From the NCBI GenBank assembly GCA_947492995.1, contig CANLOU010000002.1, forward strand, positions 62,001 to 126,000: a DNA stretch of 64,000 nt, written 5' to 3'. The DNA is from an uncultured Litoreibacter sp. (GTDB taxonomy: Bacteria > Pseudomonadota > Alphaproteobacteria > Rhodobacterales > Rhodobacteraceae). Below, piece after piece: positions 51,488 to 61,825 of this stretch. The first letter of the stretch is position 1, and every line of letters starts with the position of its first letter. The translations under genes and the position numbers were made by a program. Under the pieces are notes generated by a model. That model made no database searches. It was not told where the DNA came from and worked only from the letters and a program-made list of their open reading frames with translations.

Positions 51488-51943
51488 TTGCGCCCCCTGC
51501 TTATCTCCTGCTGTGTCATTATGGCGTCTGGGTCTGCTGCGGCGGATCAGGCCAGTGTGATGTTGGCAAACATCGAAGCGCAACGGGTCTGTCTAAGCGC
51601 GCTTGAGATATTGCCCAACGACCGCATCGACGGGAACGCGGTGAAGGTGTGTTTGCGCGACCACCATGTGTGCGTGGGAACAGACATGCTCAACTGCTGG
51701 CGACCAGCTGCTGTTGCGTTGGAGGCGGCGGTCGCGGATTTTAGTGAAACCTACACTGGCACGGACCGTGTATGGGTGGATCAAGTCTTGCGCGATATCG
51801 AGGTCTCAGCCCGCAACTGCAAGTATCGCGCCACCGCCACTGTCAGCGATTTGTCTTCTGTCAGAAGAATTTGCGAGTTTACCGCCGCGCAAGCAGGGTT
51901 TGCCGAGCTGGTTCTGTTCAGTCGCTCTCGGGAAAATCAATGA
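51488..51943 (+). CDS. hypothetical exported cysteine-containing protein, distant paralog of 50979-51485
   Basis: [22 protein letters not shown] ... [16 protein letters not shown] cysteine spacing like the upstream gene. Confidence 0.5.
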   Translation: MRPLLISCCVIMASGSAAADQASVMLANIEAQRVCLSALEILPNDRIDGNAVKVCLRDHHVCVGTDMLNCWRPAAVALEAAVADFSETYTGTDRVWVDQVLRDIEVSARNCKYRATATVSDLSSVRRICEFTAAQAGFAELVLFSRSRENQ

Positions 51944-51977
51944 ACTCGGGAAACCCAATGAAACTGGCCTCCATCCT

Positions 51978-53603
51978 ATGAAACTCACATCAGCCATATC
52001 GCCGAACTCCGAGGATTTCCGCACCAACGAGGCCGCCAATCTCGCCGCGTTAGACGTGGTGCAACAGGCCGCCACGCAGGCCGCTTTGGGCGGTGGCGAG
52101 CGGTCGCGCGACCGCCACGTATCTCGCGGCAAAATGCTGCCACGTGACCGCGTTGCCAACCTGCTGGACCCCGGCAGTCCGTTTCTGGAGGTCGGCGCGA
52201 CGGCCGCGCATGGGATGTATGAAGATGCCGCGCCTTGCGCGGGGGTGATTGCGGGTGTTGGCTATGTCTCCGGCAAGATGGTGATGGTGGTCTGCAACGA
52301 CGCGACGGTGAAGGGTGGCACTTACTACCCCATGACCGTGAAGAAACATTTAAGGGCGCAGGAGATTGCCGAAGAAAACCATCTGCCCTGCATCTATCTG
52401 GTCGATAGCGGCGGGGCCAACCTGCCCAACCAGGACGAGGTCTTCCCCGACCGCGACCATTTCGGGCGCATCTTCTACAATCAGGCTCGTATGTCGGCCA
52501 AGGGCATCGCGCAAATTGCCGTGGTCATGGGGTCGTGCACCGCGGGCGGCGCCTATGTTCCGGCCATGTCGGACGTCACCATCATCGTCAAAGAGCAGGG
52601 CACGATTTTTCTGGCAGGCCCGCCTCTGGTCAAAGCCGCCACCGGCGAGGTCGTCTCTGCCGAGGATCTGGGCGGGGGCGACGTGCACACCCGATTGTCG
52701 GGGGTCGCGGATTATCTGGCCGAGGACGACGCCCATGCCTTGGCACTGGCGCGGCGCGCCATGCAGAGCGTCAAGAATTCTGTACAAAATGGGTTTGAAG
52801 GGTCTGAAAACATCCCCAATTTGTACAATTTAGACCCGCCCGCCTACGATCCGGACGAATTGCTGGGCGTCGTGCCCGCATCCTTAACAACCCCTTACGA
52901 CATCCGCGAAGTCATCATGCGCCTTGTGGACGGCTCGCGCTTTGACGAGTTCAAAGCCCGGTTTGGCGAGACCCTCGTGACCGGATTTGCCGCCATTTGC
53001 GGGATGCAGGTGGGCATCGTGGCCAATAATGGCGTGCTGTTTTCCGAGGCCGCGCAGAAAGGCGCGCATTTTGTCGAGTTATGCTCGCAGCGCCGCATCC
53101 CATTGGTTTTCTTGCAAAATATCACAGGCTTCATGGTCGGCCGCCAGTATGAAAACGAAGGCATCGCGCGGCACGGGGCCAAGATGGTGACCGCCGTTGC
53201 GACCACCTCGGTGCCCAAAGTGACCATGATCGTGGGCGGCTCGTTCGGGGCCGGCAATTACGGCATGGCAGGCCGCGCCTACCAGCCCCGCTTCATGTGG
53301 TCCTGGCCCGGGTCCCGCATCTCCGTGATGGGTGGCCCGCAAGCCGCGGGCGTGCTTGCCACCGTCAAACGCGACGGGTTGGAGCGCAAGGGCGAGACCT
53401 GGTCCGAGGCAGAAGAAAATGAATTTAAACAACCGGTTATCGACCAATTTGAAGAGCAATCGCACCCGCTTTATGCCTCCGCACGGCTGTGGGATGACGG
53501 GGTGGTCGACCCGCGAAAGGCCCGGGATGTTTTGGCCCTGTCCCTGACGGCCGCACTCTGCGCCCCGATAGAAGAGACACGTTTTGGCGTGTTCCGCATG
53601 TGA
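51978..53603 (+). CDS. mccB: methylcrotonoyl-CoA carboxylase carboxyltransferase (beta) subunit
   Basis: [60 protein letters not shown]. Confidence 0.95.
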   Translation: MKLTSAISPNSEDFRTNEAANLAALDVVQQAATQAALGGGERSRDRHVSRGKMLPRDRVANLLDPGSPFLEVGATAAHGMYEDAAPCAGVIAGVGYVSGKMVMVVCNDATVKGGTYYPMTVKKHLRAQEIAEENHLPCIYLVDSGGANLPNQDEVFPDRDHFGRIFYNQARMSAKGIAQIAVVMGSCTAGGAYVPAMSDVTIIVKEQGTIFLAGPPLVKAATGEVVSAEDLGGGDVHTRLSGVADYLAEDDAHALALARRAMQSVKNSVQNGFEGSENIPNLYNLDPPAYDPDELLGVVPASLTTPYDIREVIMRLVDGSRFDEFKARFGETLVTGFAAICGMQVGIVANNGVLFSEAAQKGAHFVELCSQRRIPLVFLQNITGFMVGRQYENEGIARHGAKMVTAVATTSVPKVTMIVGGSFGAGNYGMAGRAYQPRFMWSWPGSRISVMGGPQAAGVLATVKRDGLERKGETWSEAEENEFKQPVIDQFEEQSHPLYASARLWDDGVVDPRKARDVLALSLTAALCAPIEETRFGVFRM

Positions 53604-53643
53604 TGGGGTGCGATCTTACGGGGCATCGAGCCCCGACAATCGC

Positions 53644-53698
53644 AGAGGCTGGCGCAGCCTCTCGTGCCTCCGGCGGGCATATTTTTGGCAAAAAGAAG
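53644..53698 (+). repeat. hairpin plus GCCTCCGGCGGGCATATTTTTGG tail in the mccB-mccA gap
   Basis: agaggctg-gcg-cagcctct followed by gcctccggcgggcatatttttggcaaaaagaag. Confidence 0.6.
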
Positions 53699-53711
53699 CT
53701 GGAGGGCGTTG

Positions 53712-55625
53712 ATGTTTAACAAAATCCTGATTGCCAATCGCGGCGAGATTGCCTGCCGCATCATCGACACCTGCCGCCTGCTGGGGGTCCGAACGGTCGC
53801 CGTTCATTCCGACGTTGACGCCTTGGCGCGCCATGTTGAAATGGCGGATGAGGCGGTGTCACTTGGCGGGCAGACGCCCGCCGAAAGCTATTTGCGCATG
53901 GACACGGTCATTGAGGCCGCCATGGCAACGGGCGCGCAGGCCATACATCCGGGCTACGGCTTTTTGTCAGAGAACCCGGATTTCGTGGACGCTGTTGAAA
54001 ACGCGGGGCTGGTGTTCATCGGTCCGTCGGCCAAGGCCATCCGCGCGATGGGCCTGAAGGACGCGGCCAAGGCGCTGATGCAGGATGCAGGCGTTCCTGT
54101 TGTTCCGGGCTATCATGGTGCGGCGCAGGACAATCTGGCGGCTGAGGCCGATGCCATTGGCTATCCCGTTTTGATTAAGGCAGTGGCCGGCGGCGGCGGA
54201 AAGGGCATGCGGCGGGTTGACCACGCAGACGCGTTTGCGGATGCCTTGGAGGCCGCCAAGTCGGAGGCTCTGAAAGCCTTTGGCAATGACGTGGTCCTGA
54301 TTGAGAAATACGTCCCCAAGCCGCGCCATATCGAGGTGCAGGTGTTTGGTGACGGCAAGACAGCGGTGCATCTGTTTGAGCGCGACTGCTCGCTGCAGCG
54401 GCGTCATCAGAAGGTGATCGAGGAGGCCCCGGCGCCCGACATGACGCCTGAAATGCGGGCGGCGATGGGGCAGGCTGCAGTGCGTGCCGCACAGGCCGTT
54501 GGCTATGCAGGTGCGGGGACGGTGGAGTTCATCGTGGATGCCTCTGACGGGCTGTTGCCCGACAAGTTTTGGTTCATGGAGATGAACACGCGGCTGCAGG
54601 TGGAGCATCCCGTCACTGAGGCAATCACCGGCGTTGACCTTGTTGAGTGGCAGTTGCGCGTGGCCTCTGGCGAGGCATTGCCGATGGCGCAGGATGCCTT
54701 GTACATCGAAGGCCACGCCTTTGAGGCGCGGATCTATGCAGAAGATGTGCCGGCGGGTTTTTTGCCTGCAACAGGGACGCTGGAGCATTTGGAATTTGCC
54801 GATGCCCGTGTTGATACAGGCGTCCGGCAGGGCGATGTGATAAGCCCGTTTTATGACCCGATGATCGCGAAGATGACTGTGCATGGTGCGGACCGGGCGG
54901 AGGCATTGGCCAAGCTGGATCGCGCTTTGGGCGACACTCAGATCGCGGGGACGGTGACCAATATCGCGTTCCTCAAAGCCTTGGCGCAGCATCGGGGTTT
55001 TGCGGCTGGTGATGTTGATACCGGGCTGATCGAACGAGACTTGGAGATACTCACGCATGTGGCAGAGCCGTGCATACGGTGCCGCGCAATTGCGGCGGTG
55101 GCGGCCCATGGGGCCACGCTGGACGGGTTCGCGCTGTGGGACCCGTTGGAGCAGACGGTTTTGATGCGCTGGGGGGAGGAAGACATATCCGCCCGTGTCG
55201 CAACTTTGGGGGGCGAAACGTTTCGGGTGTCGCTCGACAAGGCCCGCGTCCATGTGGCACGGATTGGCGAGGGCTGGTCCGTTGATGGCGCAAAAGTGGC
55301 GGCGAAAACCACATGTGGCAAAGCTGGTGTGACGGTCTTTTGGGGCAATAGCTACCGCTTTGGTCTTGTGGACCCTTTGGACCGGGCAAGTTCCAACTTG
55401 GGCGGCGACGCGACACTTGCGCCGATGCCGGGCCTGGTGAAGTCCGTGTTTGTGGCGGTCGGCCAAGAGGTCGCCGAGGGCGACAAGCTGGCCGTTCTGG
55501 AGGCGATGAAGATGGAACATGTCTTGCGCGCGTCCCGCGCCGGGGTTGTGGCCGCGGTGCAGGTCAGCGAAGGGTCCCAAATCGCCGCAGGTGATGTGAT
55601 GATTGCGTTGGAGCCGGACACGTGA
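53712..55625 (+). CDS. mccA: methylcrotonoyl-CoA carboxylase biotin-carrying (alpha) subunit
   Basis: MFNKILIANRGEIACRI biotin carboxylase N-terminus; VLEAMKMEHVLRA biotinylation motif. Confidence 0.95.
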   Translation: MFNKILIANRGEIACRIIDTCRLLGVRTVAVHSDVDALARHVEMADEAVSLGGQTPAESYLRMDTVIEAAMATGAQAIHPGYGFLSENPDFVDAVENAGLVFIGPSAKAIRAMGLKDAAKALMQDAGVPVVPGYHGAAQDNLAAEADAIGYPVLIKAVAGGGGKGMRRVDHADAFADALEAAKSEALKAFGNDVVLIEKYVPKPRHIEVQVFGDGKTAVHLFERDCSLQRRHQKVIEEAPAPDMTPEMRAAMGQAAVRAAQAVGYAGAGTVEFIVDASDGLLPDKFWFMEMNTRLQVEHPVTEAITGVDLVEWQLRVASGEALPMAQDALYIEGHAFEARIYAEDVPAGFLPATGTLEHLEFADARVDTGVRQGDVISPFYDPMIAKMTVHGADRAEALAKLDRALGDTQIAGTVTNIAFLKALAQHRGFAAGDVDTGLIERDLEILTHVAEPCIRCRAIAAVAAHGATLDGFALWDPLEQTVLMRWGEEDISARVATLGGETFRVSLDKARVHVARIGEGWSVDGAKVAAKTTCGKAGVTVFWGNSYRFGLVDPLDRASSNLGGDATLAPMPGLVKSVFVAVGQEVAEGDKLAVLEAMKMEHVLRASRAGVVAAVQVSEGSQIAAGDVMIALEPDT

Positions 55626-56272
55626 TCCGGCTGCACCATGTGCATCAGGCGCGGTCAATGCGCAGCCTGTGGCTGCTGCATGAGCTGGGCGTTGATTTCG
55701 AAACAGTCGTGCATGCGTTTGGGAAGAACCTGCGCTCGCAGGAATATCTTGCGCTCAACCCGGCGGGCCGTGTGCCCGCGCTGGAGATCGACGGGAAGGT
55801 CCTTTTTGAAAGCGGGGCAATCACCGAGTATTTGTGTGACCTCTATCCCGAAAGCGGGATGGGCCGCGTGGCGGGCGACGCCGATCGGGCGGAGTGGCTG
55901 GTCTGGCTTCATTTTGCAGAAACGGTGACCCAGCATGTCGCGGCGCTGACCCAGCAACATATCGCGTTATATGACGACACGATGCGTTCCCCGATCGTGA
56001 TGAAGCTGGAGGCCGCGCGGCTTGGCAAGTGCTACGGCGCGTTGGATCAGCGGCTTCATGGACGCAAGTATCTGCTGGATAGCGGGTTTTCGGCGGTGGA
56101 TGTGTCCTGCGGCTACGCGGTCTATTCCGGCAGCCATTACGTCAAGCCGCACGCCTATCCGCGATTGGCCGAATGGTACGGGCTTTTGCGAGAGCGGCCT
56201 GCGTTTCAGGCGTCCCTGCCTCCAGAGGGTGCCCGGCTCTACGCGCAGGACTTCTATCCGGTGCCCGAATGA
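55622..56272 (+). CDS. glutathione S-transferase family protein
   Basis: VHQARSMRSLWLLHELGVDFE; LNPAGRVPALEIDGKVLFESGAITEYLCDLYP. Confidence 0.88.
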   Translation: MIRLHHVHQARSMRSLWLLHELGVDFETVVHAFGKNLRSQEYLALNPAGRVPALEIDGKVLFESGAITEYLCDLYPESGMGRVAGDADRAEWLVWLHFAETVTQHVAALTQQHIALYDDTMRSPIVMKLEAARLGKCYGALDQRLHGRKYLLDSGFSAVDVSCGYAVYSGSHYVKPHAYPRLAEWYGLLRERPAFQASLPPEGARLYAQDFYPVPE

Positions 56273-57123
56273 GCGGACCTGTCGAGATATTTGAAGTCGG
56301 CCCGCGCGATGGGTTGCAGAACGAAAAGGCGCTGATCGCGACGAAGGCGAAGGTGGCGCTTGTTGATATGCTCTCGACCGCCGGGTTCAGGCGGATCGAG
56401 GTGGCGAGCTTTGTTTCCCCAAAATGGGTGCCTCAGATGGCCGATAGCACGGATGTGCTGGCGGAAATCCAGCGGGCGCAAGGCGTGTCCTATGCCGCGT
56501 TGACGCCAAATATGCGGGGCTATGAGGGCGCAAAGGCTGCGAAGGCCGACGAGATTGCGATTTTTGGCAGCGCGTCGGAGGGGTTTTCCAAGGCCAACCT
56601 CAATGCCACGATTGACGATGCGTTGGCGCGGTTCAAACCCGTGGCCGAGGCCGCTTTGACTGACGACATCCCCGTGCGGGGCTATGTGTCATGCGTCACG
56701 GATTGCCCCTATGACGGACCGACGGAGCCGGGTGATGTGGCGCGGGTCGTGGCGGCCTTGCGCGACATGGGCTGTTACGAGGTGTCGCTAGGCGACACGA
56801 TTGGCAAAGCCACGCCAGAGACGGTGAGCGCGATGCTGGATGCGGTGCTGCAGGAGCTTCCAGCAGAGAAGCTGGCCGGACATTTCCACAACACTGGCGG
56901 CAGGGCCTTGGACAATGTCGACGCCTCTTTGGCACGCGGCATCCGCGTGTTTGACGCAGCCGTTGGGGGGCTTGGCGGCTGCCCATATGCGCCGGGCGCG
57001 TCGGGCAATGTCGCAACGGAAGCGGTGGCGGCGCATTTGGCCGCTGGCGGGTATGACACCGGGTTGGATTTGGATGTGATCGGGCAGGCCGCCCGCATGG
57101 CACAGGAGATGCGTGATGTTTGA
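56269..57123 (+). CDS. mvaB: hydroxymethylglutaryl-CoA lyase
   Basis: VEIFEVGPRDGLQNEKALIATKAKVALVDML; VSLGDTIGKATPETV; GLGGCPYAPGASGNVATE. Confidence 0.95.
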   Translation: MSGPVEIFEVGPRDGLQNEKALIATKAKVALVDMLSTAGFRRIEVASFVSPKWVPQMADSTDVLAEIQRAQGVSYAALTPNMRGYEGAKAAKADEIAIFGSASEGFSKANLNATIDDALARFKPVAEAALTDDIPVRGYVSCVTDCPYDGPTEPGDVARVVAALRDMGCYEVSLGDTIGKATPETVSAMLDAVLQELPAEKLAGHFHNTGGRALDNVDASLARGIRVFDAAVGGLGGCPYAPGASGNVATEAVAAHLAAGGYDTGLDLDVIGQAARMAQEMRDV

Positions 57124-57898
57124 GACCTTGCTGCTGGAGGCCGATGCGCGTGGCGTGGCGACGCTGACTTTGAACCGGCCAGAGAAGCGCAACGCGATGT
57201 CCGGGCAGATGATCGGCGAACTTCACCAAGCGGCCGACCGTCTCAGCGCGGATGACACAGTGCGGGCGGTGGTTCTGCAGGGCGCACAAGGCAGTTTCTG
57301 CGCGGGCGGAGACCTGAACTGGATGAAGGCGCAGATCAACGCGGATGGCGCGACTCGGGCGCGGGAGGCAGGCAAACTGGCCGCAATGCTGGGCGCGTTG
57401 AACACGCTGCCCAAACCGCTGATTGCCCGCATCGAAGGTGCGGCTTTTGGCGGTGGCGTCGGCCTTGCGTCGGTCTGCGATGTGGCCCTCTGCGCGCCGG
57501 ATGCGAAATTTGGCCTGACGGAAACCAAGCTGGGCCTGCTGCCCGCCACCATCGGGCCATATGTCATCGCCCGCATGGGCGAGGGGCATGCCCGCCGCGT
57601 GTTCATGTCGAGCCGCCCGTTCGGGGCGGAGGAAGCGCGGTCTTTGGGGCTGATTGCGACAATCTCGCAAGATCTGGACGCCGCGGTGGACGCCGAAATC
57701 AAACCCTACCTGTCCTGCGCGCCTGGCGCGGTGGCGGAGGCCAAGGCGCTGGCACTCAAGCTGGGCGGTGCGCCGGGTCCTGCCGACGTCAAGCTGAGCA
57801 TTGACGCGCTGGTCGCGCGCTGGGACAATGACGAAGCCGCCGAAGGCGTGGACGCGTTTCTAAGTAAGCGAAAACCAAACTGGGCGGAGACGAGCTAG
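57116..57898 (+). CDS. enoyl-CoA hydratase family protein (methylglutaconyl-CoA hydratase candidate)
   Basis: LNRPEKRNAMSGQMIGEL; GSFCAGGDLNWMK; IEGAAFGGGVGLASVCDVALC; liu operon context. Confidence 0.9.
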   Translation: MFETLLLEADARGVATLTLNRPEKRNAMSGQMIGELHQAADRLSADDTVRAVVLQGAQGSFCAGGDLNWMKAQINADGATRAREAGKLAAMLGALNTLPKPLIARIEGAAFGGGVGLASVCDVALCAPDAKFGLTETKLGLLPATIGPYVIARMGEGHARRVFMSSRPFGAEEARSLGLIATISQDLDAAVDAEIKPYLSCAPGAVAEAKALALKLGGAPGPADVKLSIDALVARWDNDEAAEGVDAFLSKRKPNWAETS

Positions 57899-57922
57899 AG
57901 GCACATAAAAAGGGGCAAACCC

Positions 57923-59071
57923 ATGATCGCGCAGGCATTGAACCGACGTAACTTTCTTCTTCTATCCGGAGCAGCTACGCTGCAGGCCTGCGGGTCCAGC
58001 AGGCTTGGGACCGGCCCCGCAAGCGCCGCGACAGTGTCAGCAGTTGCCGACCCCGCCGCGCGGATCGTCCCCAACGCGGGTTGGAGCGCGTGGGTCGCGG
58101 CCTTCAAAACCCGTGCCGTGTCAGCAGGTATTTCGCAAAGCGTCTTGAACCGTGCCTTCCAGGGCGCGGGCTTCCTGCCCGGCGTGATCGAACGCGACCG
58201 CAACCAGACGGAATTCAAACGCAGTTTCGAGGACTACCTCGCCATTGTCGCCAATGACGACAAGATCTCCCAAGGCCGCGTGGCCTTCGCGCGCCAACGC
58301 TCAAGGCTGAACGCGATCGAGGCCAAATACGGCGTTCCGGCCAATGTGGTCTGCGCGATCTGGGGCGTTGAGAGCAATTTCGGCACGCGGCGGGGCACCA
58401 TCCCTGTGGTGTCCGCCACCTCGACGCTGGCCTTCGAGGGGCGGCGCGGGGCGTTCTTTGAAAAGCAGCTGATGGCGGCGCTGAAGATCCTGCAAACCGG
58501 CGACACCACGCCTGACAAGCTGGTGGGGTCCTGGGCTGGCGCGATGGGGCACACGCAGTTTATTCCCACGTCCTATCAACTATTTGCGGTGGATTTCACC
58601 GGCGACGGGCGGCGCGACATCTGGTCGGAGGACCCCTCCGACGCGCTGGCCTCAACAGCGGCCTATCTGTCGCGGTCGGGCTGGCAGCGCAGCCAGCCAT
58701 GGGGCAGGGAAGTCACATCGGGCGGCTTGCAGCCTGACCCGGGCGGGCCACGGTTCTCCGTCGGCCAGAACTTCCGCGCCATCAAGCGCTACAACAATTC
58801 CGACAATTACGCGCTGGGGGTGGGCCATCTGGCTGACCGTCTGGCGGGCGGCGGGCCGTTGAAGACCCCGTTCGGGCCGGACAAATATGGGCTGACGATT
58901 GACCAGCGCAAACTGCTGCAAACGCGGCTGACCGCCAAAGGGTTTGACACTGGCGGGGCCGACGGGGTGCTGGGGCCGAAATCCAAGGCCGCCGTGGCGG
59001 CCTACCAGCGCAGCGTCGGATTGGAGGCCACGGGCAACCCGTCTCCGGCGTTATTGGCGCAGCTGGGCTAG
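57923..59071 (+). CDS. lytic murein transglycosylase (MltB-type) with C-terminal peptidoglycan-binding domain
   Basis: AIWGVESNFGTRRGTIPVVSATSTLAFEGRRGAFFEKQL; GAMGHTQFIPTSYQLFAVDFTGDGRRDIW. Confidence 0.93.
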   Translation: MIAQALNRRNFLLLSGAATLQACGSSRLGTGPASAATVSAVADPAARIVPNAGWSAWVAAFKTRAVSAGISQSVLNRAFQGAGFLPGVIERDRNQTEFKRSFEDYLAIVANDDKISQGRVAFARQRSRLNAIEAKYGVPANVVCAIWGVESNFGTRRGTIPVVSATSTLAFEGRRGAFFEKQLMAALKILQTGDTTPDKLVGSWAGAMGHTQFIPTSYQLFAVDFTGDGRRDIWSEDPSDALASTAAYLSRSGWQRSQPWGREVTSGGLQPDPGGPRFSVGQNFRAIKRYNNSDNYALGVGHLADRLAGGGPLKTPFGPDKYGLTIDQRKLLQTRLTAKGFDTGGADGVLGPKSKAAVAAYQRSVGLEATGNPSPALLAQLG

Positions 59072-59074
59072 CCC

Positions 59075-59743
59075 TTGGGCTGGTTCGGGCGATACGACGT
59101 CTCTGACGACGTACAGGACTGGATCGAGGACAATTTCGACTGGGCCGCCATGAATAAGATCATGACGCCCGCAACGCCTTTGGTGCTGCCAACGAAGGAC
59201 TTCTTCACTGCCCGAAAGGGCGACCCCGACACCGTTGTCGCGGGGCTGGTGGACAACCTCAAAGACATTTTGGGCCTGCAAAGCTTGAAGGTCACCTTGG
59301 CCCCGATTGACAACGTGTCGCCCGAATTACGCCATAGCTATCAAAGCCTTGGCGCAGTGGCGGGCACGTGGCAGGGCAACGCGATGGGGGGCCATATCCG
59401 CTACGACCCCGCGTTGATTGCGCAGCCGATGACGCTGATCTCCATGCTCGCGCACGAACTGATGCACCAACGGTTGGCGCGTTCTACCGGCGATTGGCCC
59501 GGCGGTGCGGAGGCGGAGGAACTCGCCACAGACCTGCATGTCATCACGGCAGGTCTTGGGGTGATCGAGCTGGCAGGCGCGGAGCAGGCGGGCTGGCAAG
59601 GCTATATGCGCCAGCCATCTCGCGCCCATGCGCTGGCGGTGTTTCTGGCGCGGCAGGGGATGGGGCCGGAACAGGCGCTTGCGCATCTTCCGCCGAGGGC
59701 TGCGAAATATCTCAAACGCTCGATCAAGGAACTGGCGCGGTGA
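59075..59743 (+). CDS. hypothetical protein with HExxH metalloprotease-like motif
   Basis: MLAHELMHQRLARSTGDWPGGAEAEELATDLHVI; TTG start. Confidence 0.6.
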   Translation: MGWFGRYDVSDDVQDWIEDNFDWAAMNKIMTPATPLVLPTKDFFTARKGDPDTVVAGLVDNLKDILGLQSLKVTLAPIDNVSPELRHSYQSLGAVAGTWQGNAMGGHIRYDPALIAQPMTLISMLAHELMHQRLARSTGDWPGGAEAEELATDLHVITAGLGVIELAGAEQAGWQGYMRQPSRAHALAVFLARQGMGPEQALAHLPPRAAKYLKRSIKELAR

Positions 59744-60201
59744 GCATCAGCTCGCCGCTTTGGATGCGGGTGACGTGGGTGGGCATGCTGTTGGCCGCGT
59801 TCTACATGCCGCTGTATTTTCTGGGGATCGAGATCAAGGGCAGCGAAAACTGCGCGCCGGACATCCCGTGGTCAGATTACGAAGCCGTGCGAAGGCTGGC
59901 CAAATGGACGTGGGCGGGGTCGTTGGTCTCCGTCGGTGTTTTGCTTGGTTTGGCGCTCAGATACGCGCCGTCGCGCCTGCCTGCAAAGCCGGTCCTGGCG
60001 GCGTTCATCCTTTGGAAAGCCTTGACGCTGGCGCTGTCCTTCATCACGTCGCCCTCCTGTTTCGAGTCCTACGGCACCGAGGGCGCGTATAACCATCCCT
60101 TGGAGGCGACATTCACATTCGCCGGCATATTTGCATGGGCGCTGCTGTTGATTCTAATCTTCGTTGGCTTCGTCATGGGGCCGAGACACCCGAACGACTA
60201 A
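59740..60201 (+). CDS. hypothetical membrane protein
   Basis: Three to four hydrophobic segments; GTG start overlapping the upstream stop. Confidence 0.6.
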   Translation: MSISSPLWMRVTWVGMLLAAFYMPLYFLGIEIKGSENCAPDIPWSDYEAVRRLAKWTWAGSLVSVGVLLGLALRYAPSRLPAKPVLAAFILWKALTLALSFITSPSCFESYGTEGAYNHPLEATFTFAGIFAWALLLILIFVGFVMGPRHPND

Positions 60202-60845
60202 AGTGCCTCCAACGCATCGAGGTCGCAGGCTTGCAGCGCGGGCAGGGCGGCTTCGATCTTCTCTGCTGGCCAATCCCACCAATTGAGCTTCAGCAGGCGG
60301 GCGCGGGTGGCCTCGTCGAAGCGCATTTTGACCACTTGTGCGGGGTTGCCAGCTACCACCGCGTAGTCGGGAATGTCACCTGAGACCACGGCACGCGACG
60401 CGACAATAACGCCATTGCCAATCTTGGCAGACGGCATCACCATCGCCTCTCGCCCGATCCAGACATCATGGCCGATCACCACGTCCGCGCCCCGTCTGAG
60501 CGTCCTGCGGTAGCGGCCGATCTGTTCGGGATCGAAGATTGCAAACGGGTAGGTCGTCAGCCCCGACATGTCATGATTGGCGCTTTCGGTGATGATCTGA
60601 ACGCCCTCGGCGATCTGGCAGAACTTACCGATATGGATATGCTCCGGCACGCCGGGGAAGGTGTAGGGCGCAAGGCGGGCGGCAATGTCTGTGTCCCCGG
60701 TCAGGGTGTTGTCCGAATAGTAGGTGAACGCGCCGACATGGATGTTGGCGTGGTCCAGCGCCTCTGCCAGAAAGACGGTGCCGGGGTAGGTGGCACCATC
60801 GGGAAAGGTGACGGGGTTGCGTTTGGTGGGGTCAGGGAAGGTCAT
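60198..60845 (-). CDS. CatB/Vat-like hexapeptide-repeat acetyltransferase
   Basis: IHIGKFCQIAEGVQIITESANHDM; DVVIGHDVWIGREAMVMPSAKIGNGVIVASRAVVSGDIPDYAVVAGNPAQVVKMRF. Confidence 0.88.
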   Translation of the reverse strand: MTFPDPTKRNPVTFPDGATYPGTVFLAEALDHANIHVGAFTYYSDNTLTGDTDIAARLAPYTFPGVPEHIHIGKFCQIAEGVQIITESANHDMSGLTTYPFAIFDPEQIGRYRRTLRRGADVVIGHDVWIGREAMVMPSAKIGNGVIVASRAVVSGDIPDYAVVAGNPAQVVKMRFDEATRARLLKLNWWDWPAEKIEAALPALQACDLDALEAL

Positions 60846-61783
60846 GCGGTACCTGCTGTAATACGTTCCAGCCCCTCGCGCGGAGCCTCGCTGGTTGGGG
60901 TCTTGATGTCCCATGCGAGCCCGATGGCCTCCAACGCACGGATGAACCAAAAGCCTGGGTCCAGTTGCCCGCACTCGACCCCTAATTGAGCGGAATGCGG
61001 AAAGGCGTGGTGGTTGCCGTGCCAGTTCTCGCCAAAGCTCAGCAGGCCAAGCCCCGGCAGGTTGTAGCCCTGCACCGGCAGTCCCGCGATGCGCCAGCCC
61101 TGATGGCCTTGCCGGTGCGCATAGTGGCCGACCATCCAATGGCCGGTCAGCGACACGAAGACGCGCATGCAGACGCCCCACAGCACCCATGCCCAGCCAC
61201 CGGTTGCGAAAAGGATCAGGGCGAGCGGCAGCTGTTGCGCGAGCCACGTCCGTTCCACAAAGCAGTAGAACGGGTCGGAGGCCGTGGGCTGCTCGATCGT
61301 GAAGACGGGCGGCGCGTCCAGCCGGTATTCGCAATGCAACTGCCACCATGCGTCGCGCCAAAACCCCGCGCCGTGGCTTGGGTGGGGCGGGCAATAGGTC
61401 TGGCGCTGATGCCAGTCGCGGATGTCATGAGCGCGGATCATGCCGAAAGGTCCGGCCATGCCAACCAGAGTGCCGAGCCAGACCAGGAGCCGCTCCAGCC
61501 ACAAAGGCGCGGCGAAGCTGCGATGGATCAACAGCCGGTGCATACCCACCGAATGGCCCGCGCACAGGGTCACCGCAGATAAGGCCAGAAACACCAACAC
61601 CGCGCTCCAGTCCAAGAAAAACACGATGGCCAAAACCGCGCCCAACAGATGAAAAAAGTACCAAAGCGATTTCACGGGCACCCAGACAATGAGCCCCTTC
61701 GACGTGTCCGTCTCAGCCTGCGCCACGGCGCGCTCTGTTGAAATGAGGTGGGCACCTTGGGGGGCGCCAATGGCACTGGTCAT
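60842..61783 (-). CDS. fatty acid desaturase
   Basis: CAGHSVGMHRLLIHRSF and ENWHGNHHAFPHSAQLG histidine boxes; several TM segments. Confidence 0.82.
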   Translation of the reverse strand: MTSAIGAPQGAHLISTERAVAQAETDTSKGLIVWVPVKSLWYFFHLLGAVLAIVFFLDWSAVLVFLALSAVTLCAGHSVGMHRLLIHRSFAAPLWLERLLVWLGTLVGMAGPFGMIRAHDIRDWHQRQTYCPPHPSHGAGFWRDAWWQLHCEYRLDAPPVFTIEQPTASDPFYCFVERTWLAQQLPLALILFATGGWAWVLWGVCMRVFVSLTGHWMVGHYAHRQGHQGWRIAGLPVQGYNLPGLGLLSFGENWHGNHHAFPHSAQLGVECGQLDPGFWFIRALEAIGLAWDIKTPTSEAPREGLERITAGTA

Positions 61784-61825
61784 GCCGGGCAGGGTTGCTT
61801 GAAATCTACGAAATCGCAAGCGGCG

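Noticed and set aside
49950-52000. Mobile element bringing the HEPN-like gene into the liu operon
   Set aside because: No transposase, integrase, tRNA or clear flanking repeats visible; composition alone does not establish a mobile element.
53967-55658. 563-aa minus-strand ORF opposite mccA, the longest antisense ORF
   Set aside because: Length reflects high-GC codon bias in mccA; no recognisable family pattern.
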